DNA of 64,000 nucleotides, taken from NCBI GenBank assembly GCA_050952225.1, contig JBMNKL010000003.1:248001-312000 (forward strand). Direction: 5' to 3'. This document shows, piece after piece, positions 1 to 8,752 of the stretch. A program made the position numbers and the translations under genes. The first letter of the stretch is position 1. Every line of letters begins with the position of its first letter. This DNA comes from JBMNKL01 sp050952225. GTDB taxonomy: Bacteria > Bacillota > Clostridia > Acetivibrionales > DTU013. The notes under the pieces were generated by a model. That model was given only the letters and a program-made list of their open reading frames with translations. It made no database searches and was not told the origin of the DNA.

Positions 1-1988
1 GCGTAAAAGTGCTTGTGAAGTCGCCCGAAAAAAGCTATTTTACCGAAACATCCCGCCGCAATATGGCTTTAACCGTTCAGGGCATCAGGGAGGGATGGAT
101 AAGGAACCTGCAGCGGCTTGAATCCTGCTGCCAGAAAGGCCTTGTCGAAAGGTTCGACTCAACGGTGGGCGCTGCCACTGTGCTCATGCCTTTCGGCGGG
201 AAATACCAACTCAGTCCCGCAGAGGGAATGGCAGCCAAGCTGCCGGTTTTGGACGGGGATACAACTACCTGCACGATGATGACATATGGATTCAACCCCG
301 CCATTTCGAAGTTAAGCCCTTTCCACGGTGCTGTTTATGCCGTTGTAGAAGCCGTTGCAAAAATTGTTGCAATGGGTGGGGATTACCGCAAGACCAGGAT
401 GTCGTTCCAGGAGTATTTTGAGAGGCTGGGGACAGAACCGTCAAGGTGGGGCAAACCGTTCAGCGCGCTGCTTGGAGCGTACTATGCCCAGATGGAGTTG
501 GGAATTCCTTCTGTTGGAGGCAAGGACAGCATGTCAGGTTCATTCAGGGATATTGACGTACCTCCGACACTGGTGGCATTTGCGGTGGCAATAAATGATG
601 CAGGGCGCGTGATTTCAACGGAGTTTAAAAAAACCGGAAGCCCGGTTGTATTGCTGAGGTTGGATAGGGACAGGAACGATTTGCCCGATTTTGAACAAAT
701 GAAAAAGAATTTTTCAAGGGTTTTCGAACTTGCAAGCCAGGGTAAAATCCTAAGTGCCCACACCGTGCGTCATGGCGGAGCCGCGGAAGCAATCAGCAGG
801 ATGTGTTTCGGAAACATGACAGGTATGGAAATTAACAGCACGGTCGATATTGCCTCGCTGTTCAGACCGGATTACGGATCCCTTATTCTTGAGATAGACG
901 GAAACGAAGACGCAGCTGAGTTGTTCAACGGTCTTAATTATACGCTGTTGGGCCATACGACGGGAACCCCGTCTATTGTCTATGGAGGGTACTCCATTTT
1001 GCTGGATAACATCGTTCAAGCATGGAAGGAACCGCTTGAAAAGGTTTTCCCTGCAAAGGCAGCGGATTTTAAAAATGCCGAAATAAAAACGTACAGTTAT
1101 CATTCCCGTGAAGAAGACAAGGGCGGGATTATGGAAGGCAGCAGTAAGGATGCAAGTCCAAAAAGTGTCTCAAAGGCAAAGCCGGCTGCAAAGCCAAGAG
1201 TTTTCATTCCGGTATTTCCCGGGACAATTTGCGAATATGACATTATGAAAGCTTTTAGCAATGCGGGTGGTGCTGTGGATATCTTTGTAATAAAAAACCT
1301 TACTCCTGCGGCCATTGACGAGTCTATCAGCGCCATGCGCCGCAAGATTGAGGAAAGCCAGATCCTGGTATTTCCCGGTGGATTTAGCGCGGGTGACGGA
1401 CCCGAAGGTTCGGGCAAATTTGTTGCGACGGTATTTAGCAACCCTTATTTGAAGGAAGCGGTCTTAAACTTGCTTGACGTAAGGGACGGCTTGATACTGG
1501 GCATTGGCGACGGATTCCAGGCGCTTCTTAAAATGGGTCTTTTGCCTTACGGCGAATTTAGGAACCCTGGGCACGGAAGCCCCGCCCTGACGTTCAATAC
1601 CATTGGCAGGCATGTTTCATGCATGGTGCTGACAAAGGTCGCATCGGACAAATCGCCGTGGTTTTCCAATGTAAAGGTGGGCGATGTGCACGTGGTACCC
1701 ATATCGCACGGCGAAGGAAGATTTGTGGCGAGCGAGGAACAAATTGCCGAATTGGCCGCAAATGGCCAGATTGCAACGCAATACGTAGATTTCAACGGTG
1801 CGGCGACTTATGACGCGAGGTACAACCCAAGCGGTTCCATGCATGCCATCGAAGGCATAACCAGTCCTGACGGCAGGATACTCGGCAAGATGGCACACTC
1901 GGAAAGGAAGGGGCTCCATGTATGCAAGAATATCCCCGGATGCAAGGATCAGTTGATATTCGAAGCCGGTGTGCAATATTTCGGTTAA
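1..1988 (+). CDS. purL: Phosphoribosylformylglycinamidine synthase, C-terminal part (5' end outside window)
   Basis: Cytoplasmic purine biosynthesis enzyme converting FGAR, glutamine and ATP to FGAM. The frame is open at base 1, so the start lies upstream; about 660 residues of a large single-chain PurL of roughly 1250 residues are present. The second AIRS-like half shows SVGGKDSMSGSF, and the C-terminal glutaminase domain starts near RVFIPVFPGT. His and Glu of the glutaminase site are visible in GSMHAIEG, and HGEGRF is present. The usual nucleophile motif GxCNGxQ reads GIGDGFQ here, so the catalytic Cys is replaced by Gly. The family assignment is sure; whether glutamine hydrolysis works is doubtful. 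Confidence 0.93.
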   Translation, partial: VKVLVKSPEKSYFTETSRRNMALTVQGIREGWIRNLQRLESCCQKGLVERFDSTVGAATVLMPFGGKYQLSPAEGMAAKLPVLDGDTTTCTMMTYGFNPAISKLSPFHGAVYAVVEAVAKIVAMGGDYRKTRMSFQEYFERLGTEPSRWGKPFSALLGAYYAQMELGIPSVGGKDSMSGSFRDIDVPPTLVAFAVAINDAGRVISTEFKKTGSPVVLLRLDRDRNDLPDFEQMKKNFSRVFELASQGKILSAHTVRHGGAAEAISRMCFGNMTGMEINSTVDIASLFRPDYGSLILEIDGNEDAAELFNGLNYTLLGHTTGTPSIVYGGYSILLDNIVQAWKEPLEKVFPAKAADFKNAEIKTYSYHSREEDKGGIMEGSSKDASPKSVSKAKPAAKPRVFIPVFPGTICEYDIMKAFSNAGGAVDIFVIKNLTPAAIDESISAMRRKIEESQILVFPGGFSAGDGPEGSGKFVATVFSNPYLKEAVLNLLDVRDGLILGIGDGFQALLKMGLLPYGEFRNPGHGSPALTFNTIGRHVSCMVLTKVASDKSPWFSNVKVGDVHVVPISHGEGRFVASEEQIAELAANGQIATQYVDFNGAATYDARYNPSGSMHAIEGITSPDGRILGKMAHSERKGLHVCKNIPGCKDQLIFEAGVQYFG

Positions 1989-2001
1989 CTGTGAGCTGCT
2001 G

Positions 2002-2111
2002 CGGCAATTTATAAACAATATATGGGGTCTGGCTTGAATTATTTACTTATTCTCATGTCGGAACGGATAAGAATAATTCAAACCTGGCCCCATATTTATG
2101 AATTGCCTTTT
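2002..2111. repeat. Long imperfect palindrome (REP/MITE-like), possible purL terminator
   Basis: About 110 bases just after purL fold back on themselves. The left arm has ATATGGGG, TCTGGCTTGAATTATT; the right arm has the matching AATAATTCAAACCTGG and CCCCATAT, and the outer arms GGCAATTT and AATTGCC extend the stem. The right side is followed by TTTTTAT, so it could end purL transcripts. The core resembles the outer arms of the 43.2 kb repeat, which also carry a GGGATCAGGCTTGA-like block. Confidence 0.7.
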
Positions 2112-2209
2112 TATAATTGTCCGGTATATAATATTTATAATATTTATTCGGAGAAGCTGTTTTGGGCATAACCAGTATTTGTAATTTGATTATGGAAGAG
2201 GATTAGAAT

Positions 2210-2860
2210 ATGACGACAAAGGAACGGGCGGGAAAAATTATTGAGCTATTGGAGCAAATGTATCCTGATGCGGGATGTACGCTGAACTACAAGGATCCGA
2301 TCCAACTGATGGTTGCTACGCAACTGGCGGCGCAATGCACTGATGCCCGTGTAAATATCGTCACAAGGCAGCTGTTTAAGAAATACAGGACCGTATATGA
2401 TTTTGCGTCCGCGGATTTGCACGAACTGGAGCAGGATATTAAATCAACGGGGTTTTACCGCAATAAAGCCAAAAACATTATAGCTGCCTGCAAAATGATT
2501 ATTGATGATTTCGGGGGAAAAGTCCCCAATGACATGGAAAGCTTGCTTAAATTGCCCGGCGTGGGAAGAAAAACCGCCAATCTTTTGTTGAACGACTATT
2601 TTGGAATCCCGGGCATAGTAGTGGACACCCATGCAAGGAGATTGTCAAAAAGGATGGGTTTAACCAAAAACGACAACCCGGAAAAAATTGAATACGACTT
2701 GATGAAAATCATTCCTAAAGATAAATGGGGCAGCTTCTGTCACCAGTTGGTATACCATGGAAGGGCCGTGTGCAGTGCGAGAAAACCTGCATGCGGGAAA
2801 TGCCGCATATCGGCGTATTGCAAATATGCAAAAGAAAACGGCGTAAAACCCCTGGTATAA
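2210..2860 (+). CDS. nth: Endonuclease III (DNA glycosylase/AP lyase)
   Basis: Base-excision repair enzyme removing oxidised pyrimidines and cutting the AP site. The 216-residue length is typical. A helix-hairpin-helix motif LPGVGRKTANLLL lies near residues 121-133, followed by the catalytic Asp in VVDTHARR. The C-terminal iron-sulfur loop has Cys at about 188, 195, 198 and 204 (C-x6-C-x2-C-x5-C). The Lys/Gln region TQLAAQCTDARVN is typical of Nth. It stands alone between purL and a signalling gene, with a GAGG sequence a little far upstream of ATG. Confidence 0.96.
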   Translation: MTTKERAGKIIELLEQMYPDAGCTLNYKDPIQLMVATQLAAQCTDARVNIVTRQLFKKYRTVYDFASADLHELEQDIKSTGFYRNKAKNIIAACKMIIDDFGGKVPNDMESLLKLPGVGRKTANLLLNDYFGIPGIVVDTHARRLSKRMGLTKNDNPEKIEYDLMKIIPKDKWGSFCHQLVYHGRAVCSARKPACGKCRISAYCKYAKENGVKPLV

Positions 2861-3049
2861 GTTACCAGAAGGAATTTGCACATTGTCGTCGAATTATTAT
2901 ATAACAGCAAGTTTACATCTGAAGTAACTATTTTACATGAATTTCTGTTCAACTTAATAAAAAATGCGCCATAGTCAATCCATTCTCCGAACACCGGTCA
3001 TCAGGAAATACACAGCAACGTTTTTTGTATTATATGAGAACTCCGTTAA

Positions 3050-3081
3050 AATACAAGGGTATTTCACGGCAGGAAGCCGTG
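3050..3081 (+). other. Tandem small hairpins in the leader of the GGDEF gene
   Basis: Two perfect stem-loops sit side by side in the leader: AATAC/GTATT (loop AAGG) and CACGGC/GCCGTG (loop AGGAA). They lie about 40 bases before the start of a diguanylate cyclase gene. I do not recognise a c-di-GMP riboswitch consensus, so no function is assigned. The rest of 2861-3119 shows nothing else. Confidence 0.4.
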
Positions 3082-3119
3082 TTCAAATATATATGGGAAA
3101 AGCGCTGTTTTAGGGGGAA

Positions 3120-4868
3120 ATGTATCTGAACAGGGGTAAGCCGAACTTCTATAACAAATATCAGGGTTATGAATTAATATACCTCAAGATATCTCAGGTT
3201 TATCTGACAGTGTCCTTTTTGCTGAAGTTAGCTGAAAGCGTTTTTTCATTGGGAAAGCCGGCAATCCCAGGCGGAGAGCAGTGGTTAACCGACAATTTTG
3301 TAATGGTTACCCACGTAATTATGATTGTATTGCAATTTTTTAAAGGTTTTCTGTTCGAAAAAGGATTGTACGAGAACAGGTATGTCTATTATATAGAAAA
3401 GATCCAGTTTTTAATAATGCTTATACTAATCATCAACTTTTCAGATATCGGCCCCTGGTTTTATGTAGGCATTCTTCTTCCGATTATGACAACATCTCTT
3501 GTAAAAGGGCCCAGACCGGGCTTTTTATTGCTGGCGGGTTCGATGGCGGTGCATTTGTCGGTTATCCTGTTTACCAGAATGCCGGCGGCTATCCGCGGAG
3601 AAATACCGGTAACGGAATTTAGAGCCGGGATAGTGACTGTTGCGGTTCAATACCTGATGTATTTCATTGTTACAACATTTTACGGGCGGATGTACAGTTT
3701 CGGAATTGAATACGAAATCCAGAACAAGAGCATTATCGAGCAATTCGAGGAGAGATGCCTGAAGCTGGAAGCCGCGAAAGACGAAATGATGAAGCAATAC
3801 GAAAAAATCGTGTCAAACTCCGGGATGCTGGAAGAATCGAACAAGAGGCTTTCCAAAAGTATTGCCGAGTTTTATACGCTTCACCAGATAACCCAGGCTA
3901 TCGGCTCGGTGCTTGATGTAAAAGAGTTGTTGAAACGGCTCAACGATATTATTCTCGGTGTCATGGGAGTCAGCTACTCGACGATTGCTCTGTATGACAG
4001 CGGGATAGGCCGGTTAAAAGTGCATACGACCAATATTTCAAATATAAGCGAACTGGCGACGATGACCGACAATATAAATAGCAGCGTACTGACAGATGCA
4101 TTGGATAAAGGCAGCAATATATTGGAGAATAATGTTGACAGCACAAAATATGCTTTTACCCAGGGAAGGGATATCAAATCACTCATATGCGTTCCTTTGA
4201 TTACCGGCAAGAGAAAATACGGGCTGGTTCTGGTCGAACACAAGTATGAAAAGGTGTTTGACTCAGACAGTGTCAGGTTTCTCAGCATCATAGCCCAGCA
4301 AGTCGGCATTGTTATGGAGAACGCCGAATTATATTACAAAATGAAGGAGCTTGCCAGGAGAGACGGTTTGACGGATGTCTATAACCGCCAATATTTCCAG
4401 GAACTCCTTGAGATTGAATTTAAGAATGCGGAGCGGGAGAATTACCCGCTTTCCCTGGCCATATTCGATATAGATTATTTCAAGAGATTCAACGATTTAT
4501 ACGGGCATATGTTTGGCGACAAAGTCCTGGTATCGATAATAAATACTGTTAAGCCTATGTTGAGGAAAAATGACATCATTGCCAGGTATGGCGGTGAAGA
4601 ATTTGTTATACTGTTTCCCAGGACCAATTTAAAAGAAGCATATGAAAAAGCTGAGACACTCAGGAAAATAATCTCGGACCATGTTGTGCAGGAAAGCAAC
4701 ATTAGCGTCTCGGTTACGGCGAGTTTCGGCATTTCATCCTTTAGCGAGTGCGCGCTGACTGAACAGGAACTGATCAGGACGGCGGACGATGCGCTGTACA
4801 AGGCAAAATCAGTTGGGCGCAACTGCGTTATAATGGCAAAAAGGCTGGATGAGGGGCCTGTATCCTGA
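3120..4868 (+). CDS. Membrane GAF-GGDEF diguanylate cyclase
   Basis: Predicted to make c-di-GMP from two GTP at the membrane. Residues 1-195 hold about five or six hydrophobic segments. They are followed by a charged coiled coil (about 200-250), a GAF-like sensor region (about 260-400) and a GGDEF domain (about 410-575). The active-site signature is GGEEF at residues 491-495, an accepted active variant. An RxxD inhibitory site (R482-D485) lies five residues before it, so product inhibition is likely. The start ATG follows AGGGGG at very short spacing, so a slightly later start is possible. The signal sensed is unknown. Confidence 0.9.
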   Translation: MYLNRGKPNFYNKYQGYELIYLKISQVYLTVSFLLKLAESVFSLGKPAIPGGEQWLTDNFVMVTHVIMIVLQFFKGFLFEKGLYENRYVYYIEKIQFLIMLILIINFSDIGPWFYVGILLPIMTTSLVKGPRPGFLLLAGSMAVHLSVILFTRMPAAIRGEIPVTEFRAGIVTVAVQYLMYFIVTTFYGRMYSFGIEYEIQNKSIIEQFEERCLKLEAAKDEMMKQYEKIVSNSGMLEESNKRLSKSIAEFYTLHQITQAIGSVLDVKELLKRLNDIILGVMGVSYSTIALYDSGIGRLKVHTTNISNISELATMTDNINSSVLTDALDKGSNILENNVDSTKYAFTQGRDIKSLICVPLITGKRKYGLVLVEHKYEKVFDSDSVRFLSIIAQQVGIVMENAELYYKMKELARRDGLTDVYNRQYFQELLEIEFKNAERENYPLSLAIFDIDYFKRFNDLYGHMFGDKVLVSIINTVKPMLRKNDIIARYGGEEFVILFPRTNLKEAYEKAETLRKIISDHVVQESNISVSVTASFGISSFSECALTEQELIRTADDALYKAKSVGRNCVIMAKRLDEGPVS

Positions 4869-4955
4869 AAGTAATTAGTCCTGGATTCGGCCATGCACCC
4901 AAAATACCCCGGTGAATACTATAGTAATAGCAGGCATTTAAGGAGGAAGCGGCTT

Positions 4956-5027
4956 ATGAGGATCATGGTGATAAAATTACCGAGGTTTTTTGGCAACCTT
5001 ATTAAAAAAGTGTTAAGGATGGGATAA
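4956..5027 (+). CDS. spoVM: Stage V sporulation protein SpoVM (23 residues)
   Basis: A very short gene with a strong AGGAGG site at 4941-4946, nine bases before ATG. The product begins MRIMVIKLPRFFGNL and ends with a basic amphipathic helix. It matches the SpoVM pattern of B. subtilis (xxIKLPKFLGGIV). SpoVM is a curved-membrane-sensing peptide that anchors SpoIVA on the forespore during coat assembly. Position supports it: spoVM, rpmB on the opposite strand and recG are close neighbours in B. subtilis too. An imperfect 10-bp hairpin (5043-5088) with a smaller inner hairpin follows, without a clear T run. Confidence 0.9.
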   Translation: MRIMVIKLPRFFGNLIKKVLRMG

Positions 5028-5151
5028 ATAAATTGCATGACTGAAGCGACATGAAAAGCATAGGGATGCCTTCTAATGCCGCTTCATAGAACCCGCAACA
5101 TGTGCGGACAAGTCTTTGTAAGTAAAAAGCTTTATCGTACGCGCAGTAAAG

Positions 5152-5340
5152 TTATACCGCACGCGTAATCTTGTTTGAGCGCAAACATCTGGAGCATACT
5201 TTAATGGTTTTCGGAGTGCCGTTTTCTATTACCTTGGCTTTTTTTATGTTAGCCTTCCATGTCCTGTTTGTCTTTCTCACCGAATGGCTGACGTTATTAC
5301 CGTGTACGGTCGCTTTACCGCAAACATCACACTTTGCCAT
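5152..5340 (-). CDS. rpmB: 50S ribosomal protein L28
   Basis: Large-subunit ribosomal protein of 62 residues starting MAKCDVCGKATVHGNNVSHS. Cys pairs CDVC and CSRC suggest the zinc-binding form. The family core NRTWKANIKKAKV is clear. An AAAGGAGGT ribosome site precedes the ATG on the reverse strand. It is divergent from recG, as in other Firmicutes. Confidence 0.97.
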   Translation of the reverse strand: MAKCDVCGKATVHGNNVSHSVRKTNRTWKANIKKAKVIENGTPKTIKVCSRCLRSNKITRAV

Positions 5341-5460
5341 TATTTACACACCTCCTTTAATCCGGAGCTTACGCAAAACAAATACTATTTTAACATACCG
5401 GCTCATGAATCTGCAAGGATATTTTAAAATCCTTTGTATTCGGTATGGCAAAAAATGCAA

Positions 5461-5469
5461 TGATATAAT
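5461..5469 (+). promoter_or_regulatory. Extended -10 promoter element for recG
   Basis: TGATATAAT fits the extended -10 pattern TGnTATAAT, about 65 bases before the recG start. No good -35 box is seen at the usual distance, which extended -10 promoters tolerate. Confidence 0.5.
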
Positions 5470-5535
5470 AGAATTGTAGGAGATGCCGATTTGTTAGGGA
5501 TACGGGTGTAATGAATAATACGGGTGTGGATAAGA

Positions 5536-7614
5536 ATGCATAATAATAACGGACTTCTTGAAAAACCACTGAGATACCTTAAGGGAGTGGGAGAGGCAAA
5601 AGCCGCACTGTTCAGGCGCCTGGGCATATTTACGGTGGGAGATGTCATAACGCATTACCCGCGGGATTATGAAGACAGGAGCAGGCTAAAAAAACTCTGG
5701 GAGTTGGCGGACGGTGACAAATGCTCATTCGTGGGGACAATCGCTTCAAAAGTTATTGTTTCCAGGCCAAGGAAAGGCCTGACTATAAGCCGCGTCAGCA
5801 TTACGGACGGGACAGGCCTGATAAACGCGGTATGGTTCAACCAGCCGTATTTGAAAAATTACTTTAAAATAGGCGAAAGATACATTTTTTATGGCACAGT
5901 AACGAGAAAAAGGACATTTGAGGTTTTAAACCCGGTATATGAAAAAGCTGACAGCCAATCAGGCCCCGTTAATACTTTAAGAATAGTCCCTGTTTATCCT
6001 TCCACGGGCAAGCTGACCCAGAATGCGATCAGGGCGGTAATCCGGAACGCGCTTGAGTATGCGGGTGATTGCATTATTGATGTTTTACCCGAATGGGTTC
6101 GGAACGAGTACGGGCTTTTGGACGCCCGCTTTGCAATAAATAACATACACTACCCGGAAAGCGACGATGCTTTCCTGAAAGCCAGGAAAAGACTTGTATT
6201 TGAAGAACTCCTGGTATTGCAGCTTGGGCTTCTGAGCCTGAAATTCCTGACAGAGTCGTCCGAGGCAGGAATATGCTTCGGAGCCGGACGGGAAGTAAAG
6301 GAATTTATAAATGGGCTGCCGTTTGTACTGACCAATGCGCAAAAAAAGGTTATAGCCGAAATTGAGCGGGATATGGAAAGCAAGAAGGTAATGAACCGCC
6401 TTGTGCAGGGGGATGTAGGTTCCGGCAAAACCATTGTCGCGGCCTGTGCCCTTGTGAAGGCTGTGAGAAGCGGTTACCAGGGGGCTTTCATGGCACCGAC
6501 GGAAATACTTGCCGAGCAGCATTACCGTTCTTTAAAGCCGCTGCTTAAGCCGCTGGGTATCAGGACAGAGCTTCTGACCGGCAGCACGTCGGCAAAAGCG
6601 GCAAGAGAGCTGCTTTGGAACATAGAACAGGGGTATTCCGATATTGTCATAGGGACGCATGCACTGCTGGAAGACAGGGTTGCATTTAAAAATCTTGGGC
6701 TTGTGGTTACTGATGAACAGCACAGGTTTGGAGTCAGGCAAAGAGCCGCACTTTCAAAAAAAGGAGAAAACCCGGATATCCTGGTCATGACCGCCACACC
6801 GATACCGAGAACGCTTGCGCTTATATTATACGGTGACCTGGATATTTCGATAATCGATGAACTGCCGCCGGGCAGGAAAAAGGTATTGACATATGCCGTC
6901 GATTCGAGCATGCGCGAAAGAATCAACAGGTTCATAAGGAAGCAGGTGACTGAGGGAAGGCAGGTATATATTGTCTGCCCTCTGGTGGAGGAGTCAGAAT
7001 CGGTTGAAGCCAAAGCGGCAGCCGAACTGGCGGAACAGTATGCCAGCGAAACATTCAAAGACCTCAACGTAGGATTGATTTACGGGAAAATGAAAGCGGT
7101 TGAAAAAGATGAGATTATGAATAAATTTGCGAAAGGTGAAATTGACATACTTGTATCAACGACGGTTATCGAAGTAGGAGTCAATGTGCCCAACGCAACG
7201 CTCATGGTGGTGGAAAATGCCGAAAGATTCGGATTGGCGCAGCTTCACCAGTTAAGGGGAAGAGTCGGCCGCGGGGAACATCAATCGTACTGCATATTGT
7301 TCAGTGACAGCAAATCCGAAATTGCAAGAGAAAGAATGAAGGTTATGGTAAAAACCACGGACGGGTTTGAAATTTCAGAGAAGGACCTTGAATTAAGAGG
7401 TCCCGGTGATTTTTTCGGAACCAGGCAGCATGGAATCCCGGAAATGAAAATAGCTAACCTGTACAAGGATGTTGAAATACTGAAAAAAGCACAGGAGGCC
7501 GCGTTGAAAATACTTAAAACCGACAGAACGCTGGAAAAACCGGAAAACATCCGGCTTGGACAGGCGGTAAAAGAGAAATTTGCCAGTGCAGCCCAATCCT
7601 TCAGCATGAATTAG
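5536..7614 (+). CDS. recG: ATP-dependent DNA helicase RecG
   Basis: Branch-migration helicase that remodels stalled replication forks and Holliday junctions. The product is 692 residues from ATG 5536; an in-frame GTG at 5524 is also possible, and neither has a strong ribosome site. The N-terminal wedge/OB domain covers about residues 10-250. Walker A GDVGSGKT starts near residue 292, the DEQH box near 393, and helicase motif TATPIPRTLA follows. The C-terminal half has LRGRVGRG and the RecG tail with FFGTRQHG. It is followed after 34 bases by rsmD. Confidence 0.97.
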   Translation: MHNNNGLLEKPLRYLKGVGEAKAALFRRLGIFTVGDVITHYPRDYEDRSRLKKLWELADGDKCSFVGTIASKVIVSRPRKGLTISRVSITDGTGLINAVWFNQPYLKNYFKIGERYIFYGTVTRKRTFEVLNPVYEKADSQSGPVNTLRIVPVYPSTGKLTQNAIRAVIRNALEYAGDCIIDVLPEWVRNEYGLLDARFAINNIHYPESDDAFLKARKRLVFEELLVLQLGLLSLKFLTESSEAGICFGAGREVKEFINGLPFVLTNAQKKVIAEIERDMESKKVMNRLVQGDVGSGKTIVAACALVKAVRSGYQGAFMAPTEILAEQHYRSLKPLLKPLGIRTELLTGSTSAKAARELLWNIEQGYSDIVIGTHALLEDRVAFKNLGLVVTDEQHRFGVRQRAALSKKGENPDILVMTATPIPRTLALILYGDLDISIIDELPPGRKKVLTYAVDSSMRERINRFIRKQVTEGRQVYIVCPLVEESESVEAKAAAELAEQYASETFKDLNVGLIYGKMKAVEKDEIMNKFAKGEIDILVSTTVIEVGVNVPNATLMVVENAERFGLAQLHQLRGRVGRGEHQSYCILFSDSKSEIARERMKVMVKTTDGFEISEKDLELRGPGDFFGTRQHGIPEMKIANLYKDVEILKKAQEAALKILKTDRTLEKPENIRLGQAVKEKFASAAQSFSMN

Positions 7615-7648
7615 CACGAAAGACGGTTTTTGAGAAGGAGGAAATTCC

Positions 7649-8209
7649 ATGCTAAGAGTGATTGGCGGGACAGCCGGGGGGCGCAAATTGAATACGGTGA
7701 AAGGAACATCAACAAGGCCTACATCAGGCAGGGTCAAGGAGGCGCTCTTCAGCATGCTTGCTTTCAGGATAAACGGGAGTGAAGTGCTGGACCTCTTTGC
7801 AGGCACGGGCAGCCTTGGGATTGAGGCGTTGAGCAGGGGCGCCGGAAGGGCTGTTTTTATAGATAAAAGCGCCGGATGTTGTTCAGTTATAAGGAAAAAC
7901 CTGGCGAATACAGGGTTTGAAGAGCGTGCGGAGGTTTACTCAATGGATTTTTCAGAGGGGATAAAATTCCTGTCAAGAGAAGGGCGGAAATTCGACCTGG
8001 TTTTTGTCGATCCGCCGTACAGTAAAAATTTTATTGAGGAAACGTTAAATTTGCTTGAAAAAAATGATATAATTAAAAACGGCGGCATAATTGCCGTCGA
8101 GCACCAAAAATCCGACAGCTTGCCTGAAAGGTGCGGCGGGCTCAAGGTGGTTGACAGCAGGAAATATGGTGATACAATGATAACAATATATAATATGGCT
8201 AAAATATAA
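7649..8209 (+). CDS. rsmD: 16S rRNA (guanine966-N2)-methyltransferase
   Basis: Methylates G966 of 16S rRNA using SAM. Length is 186 residues. The SAM-binding motif VLDLFAGTGSLGIEAL and the N6/N2 methylase motif DPPY (residues 121-124) are present. The N-terminus MLRVIGGTAGGRKL is typical. A strong AAGGAGGAAA site precedes the ATG. The gene pair rsmD-coaD is conserved widely. Confidence 0.96.
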   Translation: MLRVIGGTAGGRKLNTVKGTSTRPTSGRVKEALFSMLAFRINGSEVLDLFAGTGSLGIEALSRGAGRAVFIDKSAGCCSVIRKNLANTGFEERAEVYSMDFSEGIKFLSREGRKFDLVFVDPPYSKNFIEETLNLLEKNDIIKNGGIIAVEHQKSDSLPERCGGLKVVDSRKYGDTMITIYNMAKI

Positions 8210-8252
8210 AATAGATAGCGAGGTAAAAACAGCTAAGGTGGTAAAACAGCAT

Positions 8253-8732
8253 ATGGTATTAGTATACCCGGGGAGCTTCGACCCGGTTACAAACGGGCAT
8301 CTTGACATTATTGAAAGGGCTTCTGTCATTTGTGACAAGTTGATTGTCGCTGTCGGAAATAATGAAAGAAAAAGGTACGAATTTTCCATAGATGAGCGTG
8401 TTGAGCTGATCAAGCTCGCCCTGGGCGACAGGGATGATATACTAGTGACAGATTTTTCAGGCCTTTTGGCCGACTTTGCCAGGGAAATGGGCGCTAAAGC
8501 GGTAATAAAAGGGTTAAGGGCGGTGTCTGATTTCGAGTACGAGTTCCAGATGGCGCTCTTGAACAAAATCCTGGAACCGAGCCTTGAAACGCTTTTCATG
8601 ATGACAAGCGTAAAATACTCTTACCTGAGCTCAAGCGCAGTAAAAGAAATTGCCCGAAACGGCGGAAACATCGACGGACTTGTTCCCGATTGCATCAAGG
8701 ACATTGTTACCGCTAAGTTAACCCGCAGATAG
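8253..8732 (+). CDS. coaD: Phosphopantetheine adenylyltransferase
   Basis: Fourth step of coenzyme A synthesis, joining 4'-phosphopantetheine and ATP to dephospho-CoA. From ATG 8253 the product is 159 residues, the normal length, starting MVLVYPGSFDPVTNGH. The nucleotidyl-transferase signature TNGH is at residues 13-16, and the C-terminal YLSSSAVKEIA replaces the usual ISSTxVR block. An AAGGTGG site is at 8233-8239; an in-frame GTG at 8238 would add five residues and overlaps that site, so I prefer the ATG. Confidence 0.96.
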   Translation: MVLVYPGSFDPVTNGHLDIIERASVICDKLIVAVGNNERKRYEFSIDERVELIKLALGDRDDILVTDFSGLLADFAREMGAKAVIKGLRAVSDFEYEFQMALLNKILEPSLETLFMMTSVKYSYLSSSAVKEIARNGGNIDGLVPDCIKDIVTAKLTRR

Positions 8733-8752
8733 AGCGTTTAGGGGGTAAAACA

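Noticed and set aside
3000..3119. c-di-GMP riboswitch before the GGDEF gene
   Set aside because: The conserved core of the known class I motif is not present; only two simple hairpins are visible.
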